DNA of 16,214 nt from Nitrososphaerales archaeon TH5893 (GCA_014523685.1 JAATVT010000001.1:1-16214), one strand, 5' to 3'; positions 1 through 6,990 are shown, counted from the stretch's first letter. Numbers and translations are program-made. Notes: generated by a model not told the origin, from the letters alone.

Positions 1-633
1 ATCTTCTACACCAGCTTTGATTAGGTTTTCACCACAGTTGAAGTTGGTTGATTCACCACTTCTGGAGTTCTTTTGTTTCACATCTTGAGCTGTGCTGGTT
101 TCACTGGTATCTTGAGCATATGCCAATGGTGTTCCAATGCCAGAGAGTGCAGTCTCAAATGGATAGGATGATGATGAACAATTGTAGTCTGCATTCTGTC
201 CCACCAAATTAAATGAGCCTGCAAACGACTCTGTTTTATATCCTGTTTGAAACACTGAATACACGATTTCATAGATACCATTAGGAGCATCACGTTCTAT
301 AGTCCAAGATATTGAAGAGCGCCCTGATGCGTCAGTAGGTACACTAAGGTGCTTTATTGTTTTGCCGTCGGCGTAGCTGACAGTTGCACTTGTAATAGCT
401 CCGCTAATCGGTTTGTCACTTTTCTGATCAGTCACTTGAAAATGTATAATCTGTTCCTTTCCATGTCCAACTACAGGATTGTTTAGATTCACGTCAATTT
501 CAAGCGTTCTAATCGCTTCCTCCTGTGAGTCGGCATAGCTATGCTGGGAGAAGGAGATGTGTATATTAGAAAATAAAATTAAGTCCATTAGAATTGATAA
601 AAATGCAACTGAGTGTAACTGTCCTCTTGTCAT
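1..633 (-). CDS. Exported Ig-like protein with NFNCG module (3' end beyond window)
   Basis: The frame is open for 211 codons from ATG at 633 to the window edge, so the C-terminus is missing. Residues 1-30 look like a signal peptide: a hydrophobic stretch ending near FSQ. Residues about 42-142 have the pattern of a bacterial Ig-like or 'surface repeat' beta-sandwich (DKPISGAI, DASGRSSISW, GIYEIVYSV, GYKTESF). A linker ending PLAYAQ leads to a second block with NFNCGENLIKAGV. That block recurs in the 96-aa protein at 10344-10634, so it is probably a mobile module of exported proteins in this genome. The Ig-like part has the same layout as the divergent plus-strand protein at 1118. Function is unknown; a cell-surface or S-layer-associated role is inferred. 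Upstream the frame stays open but has no good start, and ATG 633 fits the signal peptide. Confidence 0.85.
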   Translation of the reverse strand, partial: MTRGQLHSVAFLSILMDLILFSNIHISFSQHSYADSQEEAIRTLEIDVNLNNPVVGHGKEQIIHFQVTDQKSDKPISGAITSATVSYADGKTIKHLSVPTDASGRSSISWTIERDAPNGIYEIVYSVFQTGYKTESFAGSFNLVGQNADYNCSSSSYPFETALSGIGTPLAYAQDTSETSTAQDVKQKNSRSGESTNFNCGENLIKAGVED

Positions 634-1117
634 TTTTTTCTGGACACCTTTTTCTCTAATCTCAATGATGTTGAAAATAATGACAACAACAGTTACTCTG
701 GAGATATACAGAATTATATTAGATGTGAAAATATCATTGTTAACTCTGGTACCATTAATAATATAGTAGCAAACCTTTGTATGAATTCCTCATAATAAGT
801 AGCAATCATAGCAATATGAACTCTACAGATTAATGTCAGGAGTACGTTTGATCGGTTTTAGTTTAAGAAGCAGCTTACCTAAGTAAAGATATCTCAGTCC
901 AGAACCCAGACGATAATTTTAGTCTCGTCTCGCCCGCATGCCAGATTCTTTGTGTGAGCTTTCCAGACATCTTTCACCAATAACAAATGGTAATACTAAA
1001 TCCGCAGATTTTTAGACTATTATAACGAAGAGACAAATCGTCCTAAATAATATTGGGTATAAATCTAGTATAATGCATATATGAATACGGATCAATACAA
1101 GATAAAGTAGAGCGAAA
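634..1117. other. Divergent intergenic region
   Basis: This stretch separates two divergently transcribed exported proteins. It holds the likely promoter of the plus-strand gene (TATA near 1058). A 31-codon minus-strand frame (970 down to 875, ATG start, beginning MSGKLTQRIW) has no recognisable features and may be chance. A TATA-like TATAAT on the minus strand lies near 1021. I see no RNA gene or long repeat. Confidence 0.5.
1058..1064 (+). promoter_or_regulatory. TATA box of the exported protein gene at 1118
   Basis: TATAAAT matches the archaeal TATA element. Transcription would be expected to start about 26 nt downstream, near 1088. That leaves a leader of about 30 nt before the TTG at 1118, or about 78 nt before the ATG at 1166. 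Confidence 0.5.
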
Positions 1118-1636
1118 TTGTCTCATTTTTTAAATACTGCGAGACCAAAACCTGTTTCTTCCGTTATGCTGATTTTTTCTCTAGTTTCAGTATCTATTCT
1201 GGCGGCGGTCATATTCACCAGCTCTGAAGGATACTATGCGTTTGCTCAAACAGAAATTCAAAGAACGACAGAACTTAAAGTAAAATTCGATGTATTAGTT
1301 GAGAGAGGAAACGATCAAAACATACGTGTAAAGGTAAATGACGTCGGAAGTGGCGATCCTGTATCTGGGGCTACTGTAACTATAACCATCTATTTTCCCG
1401 GTGGAGCACCAATAAGACAGTTTACGTTGCTTTCCGATAATGATGGAAAGGCATCCTTAAAGTTGCCAATTGATGAAAATGCTGCGCTTGGAGAATATGG
1501 AATAGACTTAGACGTAGTTGCATTAGGCTATTATGATTCATTCTTACCTAATCAGGTTTTTTTTGCTGTGATGTCTGATGTTGACGAGGATGTCAGTTTA
1601 GAAGATTATAAAGATACAAGTCAAACCATTTCATAA
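1118..1636 (+). CDS. Exported single Ig-like domain protein
   Basis: The protein has 172 residues. An N-terminal signal peptide (hydrophobic core LIFSLVSVSILAAVIF, likely cleavage after YAFAQ near residue 44) is followed by one beta-rich domain, residues about 52-150. Its repeat-like features are DPVSGATVTI, DNDGKASLKL, GEYGIDLDV and a final YYDSF strand. The tail is acidic (DVDEDVSLEDYKD). The domain layout matches the edge protein at 1-633, so the two are probably distant paralogues. Substrate or partner is unknown; a surface location is inferred. The start is uncertain. An in-frame TAA at 1103 makes TTG 1118 the first possible start, giving a basic n-region (ARPKP). ATG 1166 gives a shorter signal peptide without basic residues. 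The same frame reopens after the stop (see 1646-1789). Confidence 0.85.
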   Translation: MSHFLNTARPKPVSSVMLIFSLVSVSILAAVIFTSSEGYYAFAQTEIQRTTELKVKFDVLVERGNDQNIRVKVNDVGSGDPVSGATVTITIYFPGGAPIRQFTLLSDNDGKASLKLPIDENAALGEYGIDLDVVALGYYDSFLPNQVFFAVMSDVDEDVSLEDYKDTSQTIS

Positions 1637-1645
1637 TCAAAATAG

Positions 1646-1789
1646 TTACCACAGTTAGCAACTGCTGCCGACTCTAATCTAATAGGCATCACTTATCCTG
1701 TTCTAGCTAGTGCAATAGCTGCGTGTGCACAAGATCAAATGACGGAGGTCGATGTTGCTTGTTTTACTGTTCCTTTCTATCATCTTTAA
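1646..1789 (+). other. Open continuation of the upstream frame after two stops
   Basis: After the TAA at 1634 and a TAG at 1643, the frame of the 1118 gene stays open for 47 codons to TAA at 1787. The translation looks like protein: Ala-rich, with ITYPVLASAIAACAQDQ. It has no canonical start at its beginning; an internal ATG would give only 16 codons. The YP..A..AQD pattern loosely resembles the linker after the Ig-like domain of the edge protein (YPFETALSGI...YAQDTSE). A decayed C-terminal extension is possible, and so is chance. Confidence 0.3.
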
Positions 1790-1852
1790 AATACTGCTAT
1801 ATGCTTAGCTCTAGTTCGTTCTTCTCTGCTGGCATTCAAGCATACCGATAGA

Positions 1853-1861
1853 TTATTTAAA
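1853..1861 (+). promoter_or_regulatory. TATA-like element upstream of the 82-aa exported protein
   Basis: TTATTTAAA is the best TATA candidate in front of the ATG at 1927. It would place the transcription start near 1883, with a leader of about 44 nt. It rests on sequence match and position only. Confidence 0.4.
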
Positions 1862-1926
1862 TCGACGAGCGTTACTTTAGCAAGACATATTAGCTGTATT
1901 CTTACATACTCTGTAAGACTTAAACA

Positions 1927-2175
1927 ATGATGGGCATCATTTTAAAGTCTACAATGATCAGTTTTGGCATTGCAACAATAGCTTATTGTATTAATATTGC
2001 GTTAGCACAGATCGATCCTGCTGGGAATATTAGTGCCCCTACTGGGAATACTAGTGCCCCTGCTGTAAATAGTACTACCATTGGTATTCCTGAGAGCCCC
2101 ACCATTGTTGGTCCTTCAAGCCTCGTCGCTTCGCCAATTACTAGTGAGGCAAATGGTACTAATTCAACTGAATGA
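1927..2175 (+). CDS. Small exported Asn/Ser/Thr-rich glycopeptide-like protein
   Basis: The protein has 82 residues. Residues 1-28 form a signal peptide (core MISFGIATIAYCINIALAQ). The mature part of about 54 residues is almost free of charge and rich in N, S, T, P and A. It carries many N-glycosylation sequons (NIS, NTS, NST, NGT). Two 7-residue repeats (GNISAPT, GNTSAPA) come from a 21-bp tandem duplication. There is no Cys in the mature chain. Such low-complexity exported chains are common in soil ammonia-oxidising archaea; a glycosylated surface role is inferred. An overlapping frame at 2081-2299 lacks a signal peptide and was not chosen. Confidence 0.65.
   Translation: MMGIILKSTMISFGIATIAYCINIALAQIDPAGNISAPTGNTSAPAVNSTTIGIPESPTIVGPSSLVASPITSEANGTNSTE
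2021..2062 (+). repeat. 21-bp tandem repeat inside the 82-aa gene
   Basis: Two adjacent 21-bp units (2021-2041 and 2042-2062) start CTGGGAATA and continue TAGTGCCCCT, with two visible differences. They keep the frame and encode the two GNxSAPx units. Confidence 0.8.
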
Positions 2176-2516
2176 GGCTAACAACTTATTTTTTCTGCAG
2201 TTGGTGCCCGGCCGTTTGGAGGGCCTGTTAGTGGGTGTCAGAAACTTAACGCCACCGAATACTAATGCGTCTACAGGAAACCCTTTTAAAAATAAATAGA
2301 TAAAACAAACTGCTCTGTAAAATATATGCACATCCCATTAAGCAAATCAACCAGCGGCCCACACGATTGCGAAGAAGTGAAGGCTGGTTAGTTAGTCAAG
2401 ACGTGCAGTAGTACAATAACCTTCTACCTATTCTTGTACCAAAGACGAAGACGAGGGACAAATTAGCAAATAGTTGGCTGTCCCGCCTCCAATGCAGCCA
2501 TAATGGTGTTTATGCA
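2176..2516. other. Intergenic region
   Basis: The frame of the 82-aa gene runs on after TGA and TAA for 27 codons (QLIFSAVGARP...), but nothing supports translation. On the minus strand near 2405-2440 lies a degenerate copy of the start of the 46-aa gene at 2663-2803. Nothing else is evident. Confidence 0.4.
2405..2440 (-). repeat. Partial degenerate copy of the 5' part of the 46-aa gene
   Basis: Read on the plus strand, GCAGTAGTA, ACCTTCTACC and TTCTTGT line up with 2759-2788 after allowing a small insertion. On the minus strand this is the part coding VEGYYC in the 46-aa gene. Here it reads VEGYCT and is closed by stops on both sides. It looks like a relic of a duplication. Confidence 0.5.
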
Positions 2517-2651
2517 TCAATATGAGTGGTATTTCTGTTTATGTTTGGTCAACTGTACCCGTCCGCCCTTGATCACTGTTCCACACTTATCGCACGTAGA
2601 CTGCCTAGTGTAGTCGGGCTTGCGCCTGTGTCGGATCGTAAGAGCTATGAA
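2517..2651 (-). pseudogene. C2H2 zinc-finger fragment without a start codon
   Basis: A 44-codon frame opens right after a TAG at 2652 and ends at TGA 2517. Its C-terminal half is a convincing zinc finger. It starts CDKCGTV and ends with LTKH and KYH, a C-x2-C-x13-H-x4-H spacing with the usual Leu three residues before the first His. The N-terminal part is basic (RHRRKPDYTRQ). There is no ATG, GTG or TTG before the Cys pair. It begins 11 nt after the stop of the 46-aa gene on the same strand, in another frame, so the two may be halves of one broken gene. Alternatives are a non-AUG start or an unrecognised frameshift. The zinc-finger reading is firm; the gene's integrity is not. Confidence 0.55.
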
Positions 2652-2662
2652 CTATTACGGGT

Positions 2663-2803
2663 CTATTTATAGGATTCTAGGTCTGCGTACGGTATGGTTC
2701 CAAAATCTAAGCAGCAGTTCTCTTCATCGTAAAATATGAGATACTTTTTGTAGTCGTAGCAGTAGTAACCTTCTACCCTTTTTTGTCCATTATGACGTTT
2801 CAT
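2663..2803 (-). CDS. 46-aa Tyr/Cys-rich small protein
   Basis: The gene runs from ATG 2803 to TAG 2663. The protein starts basic (MKRHNGQKRV) and continues with an aromatic, Cys-bearing core (EGYYCYDYKKYLIFYDEENC) and an acidic end (IPYADLESYK). Three Cys residues (one single, one CC pair) suggest metal binding or disulfides. There is no signal peptide, so it is probably cytosolic. A TATA-like TACTTATG centred 24-25 nt upstream is shared with the divergent gene at 2852. The zinc-finger frame follows after 11 nt. The family is unrecognised. Coding is judged from amino-acid pattern, the ATG and the promoter position. Confidence 0.55.
   Translation of the reverse strand: MKRHNGQKRVEGYYCYDYKKYLIFYDEENCCLDFGTIPYADLESYK
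2759..2788 (-). repeat. Intact partner of the degenerate repeat at 2405-2440
   Basis: This is the 5' coding part of the 46-aa gene that recurs in shortened, stop-containing form about 350 bp downstream in its reading direction. Confidence 0.5.
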
Positions 2804-2823
2804 TCACTTCACTTTCCAAACTG

Positions 2824-2831
2824 CATAAGTA
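2824..2831. promoter_or_regulatory. Possible shared divergent TATA element
   Basis: CATAAGTA (TACTTATG on the other strand) is centred at 2827.5, exactly 24.5 nt from each of the ATGs at 2803 (minus) and 2852 (plus). That spacing would give leaderless transcripts both ways from one element. The match to a TATA box is imperfect. Confidence 0.35.
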
Positions 2832-2851
2832 GGATCTCATAACGTAGAAGG

Positions 2852-3202
2852 ATGACGTACTCTTTTATGGTCACAACTATTTCAGTAGCATTTCTCGCTA
2901 TAACCGGTACCGTTTTACAGGCTTTGGGACAGATACAAGGCGGTCAACAAACCGGCGGCGATAAAGTTCCTGATTGTGTGGATCTTATGTCAACCCCGAT
3001 AGTCTTAGATTTAATAGCAGAACTTCAAACTAGAATAAATATAATATGCGCCACAGATAGAATGATTGCGTTATCATTTCAAGAACCTGAAACTAATTTT
3101 GGAATGATTGCTATCGACTACTTTATGCTAAATGGAAACTATACCCTAGATACTGTCACTACATCTGGTATGGGAAGTGAGGCAAATCCAACTAGATTTT
3201 AA
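2852..3202 (+). CDS. Exported 116-aa protein of unknown function
   Basis: Residues 1-27 form a signal peptide (MTYSFMVTTISVAFLAITGT, cleavage near LGQ). The mature chain begins with a Gly/Gln-rich stretch (QGGQQTGGDK). A compact part follows with two Cys (VPDCVDL and NIICATD), which could form one disulfide. Further on are a beta-like segment (FGMIAIDYFMLNGNYTLDTV) and a sequon NYT. The chain ends SEANPTRF with no anchor, so a secreted or surface-bound state is inferred. ATG 2852 is preceded by GAAGG. I do not recognise the family. Confidence 0.75.
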   Translation: MTYSFMVTTISVAFLAITGTVLQALGQIQGGQQTGGDKVPDCVDLMSTPIVLDLIAELQTRINIICATDRMIALSFQEPETNFGMIAIDYFMLNGNYTLDTVTTSGMGSEANPTRF

Positions 3203-3283
3203 GTTATTATGTCGAAATGAACTGCAGCCCTAGCATATAATCGAGTGTGAAAGTGAAAAACCCTTCTAAATAAGCATGGAGTT

Positions 3284-3772
3284 GTGAGAAATCTGACCTC
3301 AGAAGTAAGAAGTCAGCAAATCGAATGGAGAAGGATTAAAGTACTCGAGTTGGCTAGTGCAGGATACAATCAAACAGAGATATGTCAAAAGCTTCAGCTT
3401 GACAAATCAACTGTTAACAGAGACATCCAATTTCTACGGCAACAAGCCCAAGAGAACCTTCAAAAGCATATCCATGAAACAGTTCCAGAAGAATATCAGA
3501 AATGTATGACAGGCATGAAGCTAAACCTTAAACAGACTCTTGAAATAGCAGATACAGCTGCAGATCCTAAAACCAAGTTACAAGCTCGAGCTATCGCTAA
3601 TGATTGTTACAAGTATATCATGGATCTAACTACTAACGGTGTTGTCATAACAGACGCCCTAAAATACGTTCAAGGTAAACTGGATCATTTAAACAATCAA
3701 GAAAAGAAACTGTTACAGGATATCAAAGAAGATAAGGAAGAAGAGACTACAACGACTAACGGAATATTCTAG
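3284..3772 (+). CDS. Helix-turn-helix DNA-binding protein with helical C-terminal region
   Basis: The 162-residue protein begins at GTG 3284. No other canonical start exists between the upstream stop at 3254 and this codon, and GGAG lies just before it. Residues about 15-55 form an HTH with a sigma-70-region-4-like pattern (VLELASAGYNQTEICQKLQL, then DKSTVNRDIQFLRQQA). Residues 60-145 are predicted helical (YQKCMTGMKLNLKQTLEIAD and later VQGKLDHLNNQEKKL) and may dimerise. The tail is charged and Thr-rich. A TATA-like CATATAAT at 3234 lies 46 nt upstream. Similar HTH proteins occur as paralogues in soil Nitrososphaeria (from memory). A transcription-factor or terminase-small-subunit-like role is possible; the targets cannot be told. 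Confidence 0.8.
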   Translation: MRNLTSEVRSQQIEWRRIKVLELASAGYNQTEICQKLQLDKSTVNRDIQFLRQQAQENLQKHIHETVPEEYQKCMTGMKLNLKQTLEIADTAADPKTKLQARAIANDCYKYIMDLTTNGVVITDALKYVQGKLDHLNNQEKKLLQDIKEDKEEETTTTNGIF

Positions 3773-3942
3773 GATTTTGGTCGTCCCTTATCAATAATCC
3801 TTTCAATATAATTGCTATCAAGTACATTTCTTTGTTCAAGTAACTTTAGAAGTTCTTGTACTATTTTTCTCAGTTCGTAGTTTTCGGGTATTTCTTTTAA
3901 TCCTGACATCCAGTATCGAATGTAACTAAGAGATATATACAT
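3769..3942 (-). CDS. 57-aa helical small protein, tail-to-tail with the HTH gene
   Basis: The gene runs from ATG 3942 to TAG 3769. The palindromic CTAG at 3769-3772 holds the stop codons of both this gene and the plus-strand HTH gene. The protein is helical and charged (YELRKIVQELLKLLEQRNVL, then YIERIIDKGRPKS) with an aromatic start (MYISLSYIRYWMSGL). It has no signal peptide or Cys. The good heptad pattern suggests a short coiled coil and oligomerisation. A minus-strand CTTTAATTT lies about 37 nt before the ATG. The family is not recognised, but the amino-acid pattern strongly suggests a real gene. Confidence 0.6.
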   Translation of the reverse strand: MYISLSYIRYWMSGLKEIPENYELRKIVQELLKLLEQRNVLDSNYIERIIDKGRPKS

Positions 3943-4248
3943 TCCCTAGTCAAGTTTGAGCGCTACTCAAATTAAAGCAAAGGTTTTGTTTTAGCTTTAC
4001 ATACCAAAGCTTGTGCTAGTATCTAATAGAAATAGGAAATGAAATATGACTGACCAACTTGAACGTAACAAAAAGAATGTGATTTGCACAATCGGGGCTG
4101 TGATGCGTTGTAGTCCGTGCATGACATAATAAGATGGCATTAGTCCTTTATTCCATCGGGGGACTATGTCGTCTTTATTCAATTATCATTTTTACTGTCA
4201 TTACCTTTGACTTTGTAATTGGATAATTAGTGATAGGCGCCGACCGAA
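3943..4248. other. Intergenic region with a possible gene remnant
   Basis: A plus-strand frame of 27 codons (ATG 4046 to TAA 4127) starts MTDQLERNKKNV. From memory this resembles the N-terminus of thaumarchaeal SnoaL-like proteins, but the rest does not follow that family. It may be a truncated remnant. A minus-strand 61-codon frame overlapping it (4182-3997) looks like chance. No RNA gene was seen. Confidence 0.3.
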
Positions 4249-4962
4249 TTACTTTACATTGACAGTATATTTTACATCATCATTGTAAAATAATATGCCG
4301 GTCGTGGGATTCGTCAAACTTGCTTTGAAGTGGATATCGTGTTTCCCTGGTGATAATGGTTCAAGAATGACCCAATAGCCATCAGATACAGCGCGTGTAG
4401 GGCCTGGTTTTCCAAATATGGGGTTTTCAGGAAGATTAGTGTCAAATGCTCTTGAATGAACTCTATACGTTTCAAGTTTTTTGAATTGTTTTCCATCAAC
4501 AGATAGAAAAAGACCTGGATTGCTAGATTCGTCCTCTTCAGCACATGCATGTAACTCTTCTTCGGTCTTCACATTCATTTCCGCAAATGAGCATTCAACA
4601 ACATTTACTGGAACGGATATTGCTTTTCCAGCAGGGACATCACAGGTTCTAACTGCTGAGCCGCCGCCAGTGAATACCAGAAAGAATACAGGACTACTAG
4701 AGTTTTGATTCTCACTGCAGCGTTCTCCTGTTGTGTCAGTCATTGGACTTTTATCTTCAGGGATCGGGAGAAGCCATTGCCAAAACTTGATAGTCCAATC
4801 CTCGTATGTGCTACCATAAGGTTTGGAATCTAATGCAATTACACCTGGATTAATGCTATCTGCAAACGACGCTTTTGAGCCTGCGAAGGTCGCCACTATA
4901 GAGACATACGCTATCGTTATTATCGTTATAATTGTCAATCTGCTATGTCGATGTAAATTCAT
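4249..4962 (-). CDS. Exported protein with YGSTYEDWTIKFWQW motif
   Basis: The 237-residue protein has an N-terminal signal peptide (core LTIITIITIAYVSIVATFAG, cleavage near SFAD). The mature protein starts with the hallmark segment YGSTYEDWTIKFWQWLLPIP. Four Cys follow: GERCSE, VRTCDVP, VVECSFAE and LHACAEE. The pattern VFFLVFTGGG, then CDVPAGKAISVPVN, belongs to a widespread uncharacterised family of secreted archaeal and bacterial proteins (recognised from memory). Paired Cys would allow two disulfides outside the cell. The C-terminal half is beta-rich (GYWVILEPLSPGKHDIHFKA, ending DVKYTVNVK). A surface role is inferred; function is unknown. The gene is divergent from the membrane protein at 5096. 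Confidence 0.85.
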   Translation of the reverse strand: MNLHRHSRLTIITIITIAYVSIVATFAGSKASFADSINPGVIALDSKPYGSTYEDWTIKFWQWLLPIPEDKSPMTDTTGERCSENQNSSSPVFFLVFTGGGSAVRTCDVPAGKAISVPVNVVECSFAEMNVKTEEELHACAEEDESSNPGLFLSVDGKQFKKLETYRVHSRAFDTNLPENPIFGKPGPTRAVSDGYWVILEPLSPGKHDIHFKASLTNPTTGILFYNDDVKYTVNVK

Positions 4963-4993
4963 TATGTAATGTATTGCTATCCCTTACATTAAG

Positions 4994-5002
4994 CATTTAT
5001 AA
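4994..5002 (-). promoter_or_regulatory. TATA box of the 4249-4962 gene
   Basis: On the minus strand this reads TTATAAATG. It is centred about 36 nt before the ATG at 4962, giving a predicted leader of about 9 nt. Confidence 0.5.
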
Positions 5003-5095
5003 TAACATTTCATATCAATACAAGAGTCCTATACATCTTGTTATGTATCTCGATTCCGCTACTGAATCTGGACACACAGGTGAGAAAAATATTTC

Positions 5096-6445
5096 ATGAA
5101 AAATGGAAAATCTATCGATTATAGAATTTCCTCATTTACATTATACAGCAATAGAAAACTTGTCATTATCATCTCAGCGTTAATAGTTTTAATGGTTACT
5201 GATATTTCTTTAATTAGGGCTTATGATATTATCAGTAAGCAGTTAATTCCTATTGATACGAGGGATATTCTCTTTGGTATCATTTCGATAGTGTGTCTTG
5301 TTGCAGAATATCTTTTACTAGAACTCATCAAGCCACCTCCAGGCGATGAGAGAGGCAAAATTAGATTACATGTTATTCTATTATACAAAGTAACTAAAGC
5401 AGTCCAGTATGTAATCGGAGCAATCGTAGTATTTGTCATCTTACAAATTCTTTTTTCTTCATACTATAATACTGCAGTTTTATTGGCAATAATTCTTTGT
5501 AGTTATACATTAAGCATAGGTATTTTGTCCGTATTTATTAGCCGAATACTTACATTAAGAAGGAATACCATTTTCACGTTCCTGTTTGTCTTAGCGTTGG
5601 GAAGTATTACTATTAATGCTGCAATTGCAGTGGTTGATGTATCTCTTAGATTAGGAGATAGGCCACCAGAGACAAGAGCCTTCTTTGGTGGGAGTTCTGA
5701 TATAAGTAAGGGAAAATATAATACGATGGATGAGTCGTATTTCATATCATACATAATATCGTTTGTTAGCGCATGGATTGCAACTGCAATACTTTTGAGC
5801 AATTATTATCGTAAACTTGGCAAAATAAAGTATTTGTTTATTACAATAAGTCCTATGGTTTTCTTTATTGGACAATTTGCTGCCTTCTTTACGAATGAAA
5901 TCTCTTCAATAATCAATGTGGATCAGTTTTTCCTTGCTTCTTTAACTACCTTCATAACCACTCTAAGTAAACCCCTTGGCGGACTTATGTTAGGAATTGC
6001 ATTCTGGTCTATGTCAAGAATGGGAAAAAGCCATACTGCTCTAAACAAGTATTTGATTATCTCTGGATTTGGCTTTTTCCTACTTTTCACTTCTAACCAG
6101 GCTATTTTAATGTCTATTGCTCCATACCCACCATTTGGTATTGCTACCATTACTGTAATGGGATTATCTGCCTATCTTGTGGTGGTAGGTATTTACATGT
6201 CCACAATATCACTATCCCAAGATACACAATTACGACGATCGATTAGACGTGTTGCAATTGCGCAGTCAAAATTATTTGATTCCATGGTGACGGCAGAGAT
6301 AGAAATAGAGATAGAAAGACGAGTTAGAGAAGTTATTAATATCCAATCTGTCGAAATGGAAGATGAGACTGGGGTGCAACCATCACTAAATGAACAAGAA
6401 GCCCATGACTACTTAAAAGAGGTAATAAGAGAGATTAAAAAATAA
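5096..6445 (+). CDS. Ten-helix integral membrane protein with coiled cytoplasmic tail
   Basis: The 449-residue protein shows about ten hydrophobic helices, near residues 22-42, 57-77, 101-120, 126-148, 157-179, 213-237, 243-264, 278-305, 317-338 and 348-372. A hydrophilic tail of about 75 residues follows (QLRRSIRRVAIAQSKLFDSM, then EIEIEIERRVREVI, then EQEAHDYLKEVIREIKK). It looks like a signalling linker helix, as found between membrane sensors and histidine kinases, but there is no kinase domain. From memory, proteins of this type occur in soil Nitrososphaeria. It converges on a receiver-domain gene (stop to stop, 41 nt), so a sensory or signalling role is inferred. AGGTGAG upstream of the ATG may be a ribosome binding site. 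Confidence 0.85.
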   Translation: MKNGKSIDYRISSFTLYSNRKLVIIISALIVLMVTDISLIRAYDIISKQLIPIDTRDILFGIISIVCLVAEYLLLELIKPPPGDERGKIRLHVILLYKVTKAVQYVIGAIVVFVILQILFSSYYNTAVLLAIILCSYTLSIGILSVFISRILTLRRNTIFTFLFVLALGSITINAAIAVVDVSLRLGDRPPETRAFFGGSSDISKGKYNTMDESYFISYIISFVSAWIATAILLSNYYRKLGKIKYLFITISPMVFFIGQFAAFFTNEISSIINVDQFFLASLTTFITTLSKPLGGLMLGIAFWSMSRMGKSHTALNKYLIISGFGFFLLFTSNQAILMSIAPYPPFGIATITVMGLSAYLVVVGIYMSTISLSQDTQLRRSIRRVAIAQSKLFDSMVTAEIEIEIERRVREVINIQSVEMEDETGVQPSLNEQEAHDYLKEVIREIKK

Positions 6446-6486
6446 CAAAATTCCTGACACAGTAATGAGCCTACAGTATATCTAGT

Positions 6487-6966
6487 CTAATCCAATTCTG
6501 CCTTTATTCTTCTAACCAAATATTCTATTGTGATCGGCTTTTTGATAAAACACCCGATACTTCTCATAGGATATAACTCTCTCAACGCCTCTACGTTTGC
6601 TTCTCCTGCAGTAACAAGACAAATCTTAACATTGGCATCCAATTCTAATATTTTGCTGGATAGTTGAATGCCATCCATTATAGGCATATTAATATCAATT
6701 AATATTAAATCATAATAGTCTGGTTTAAATTCAGATAATGCTTGTAAGGGATTGTTAGACGAGTCTACTTTAAAGAATATTTTACTATTTTTCTCATTTT
6801 CAGCCTCCAACCCATTCTTAAAAGTTAAGGTTATATCTGGATCATCGTCTACGATCAAAATTCTTTTGGCAAACAGTGATAGTTTCTCAGAAGCGATTGA
6901 CTGACTTCTTTGTAAATTACTATTATTAGGCAAATGACTATTTGCTATATGATTATCAATAGTCAT
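6487..6966 (-). CDS. Stand-alone response regulator receiver domain protein
   Basis: The 159-residue protein has a flexible Asn/Ser-rich N-terminus (1-33) followed by one receiver domain (about 34-158). Key residues are visible: the acidic pair at D40/D41 in ILIVDDDPD, the phospho-acceptor D91 in LILIDINMPIMDG, T119 in CLVTAGE, and the conserved Lys K143 in IKKP. There is no output domain, so it should act by protein contact or as part of a phosphorelay. The histidine kinase is not in this window. The neighbouring ten-helix protein with a kinase-like linker is a candidate partner by position only. The minus-strand TATA box near 6995 is 29 nt before the ATG, so the mRNA is probably nearly leaderless. 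Confidence 0.93.
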   Translation of the reverse strand: MTIDNHIANSHLPNNSNLQRSQSIASEKLSLFAKRILIVDDDPDITLTFKNGLEAENEKNSKIFFKVDSSNNPLQALSEFKPDYYDLILIDINMPIMDGIQLSSKILELDANVKICLVTAGEANVEALRELYPMRSIGCFIKKPITIEYLVRRIKAELD

Positions 6967-6990
6967 TATATACAGTCTTCTTATCTGCCA

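Noticed and set aside
78..293. 71-codon minus-strand frame rich in Met and His
   Set aside because: It is a shadow of the edge protein's frame, which has a signal peptide and domain pattern over the same bases.
2081..2299. 72-codon plus-strand frame overlapping the 82-aa exported protein
   Set aside because: Starts inside the other gene, has no signal peptide and has poor composition; the frame with signal peptide and glycosylation repeats is better.
4046..4129. SnoaL-like N-terminus (MTDQLERNKKNV)
   Set aside because: Only about twelve residues resemble the family, from memory, and no other frame continues the domain; not called as a gene.
3997..4182. 61-codon minus-strand frame
   Set aside because: The hydrophobic C-terminal half reads like AT-rich noncoding DNA, and there is no promoter or motif.
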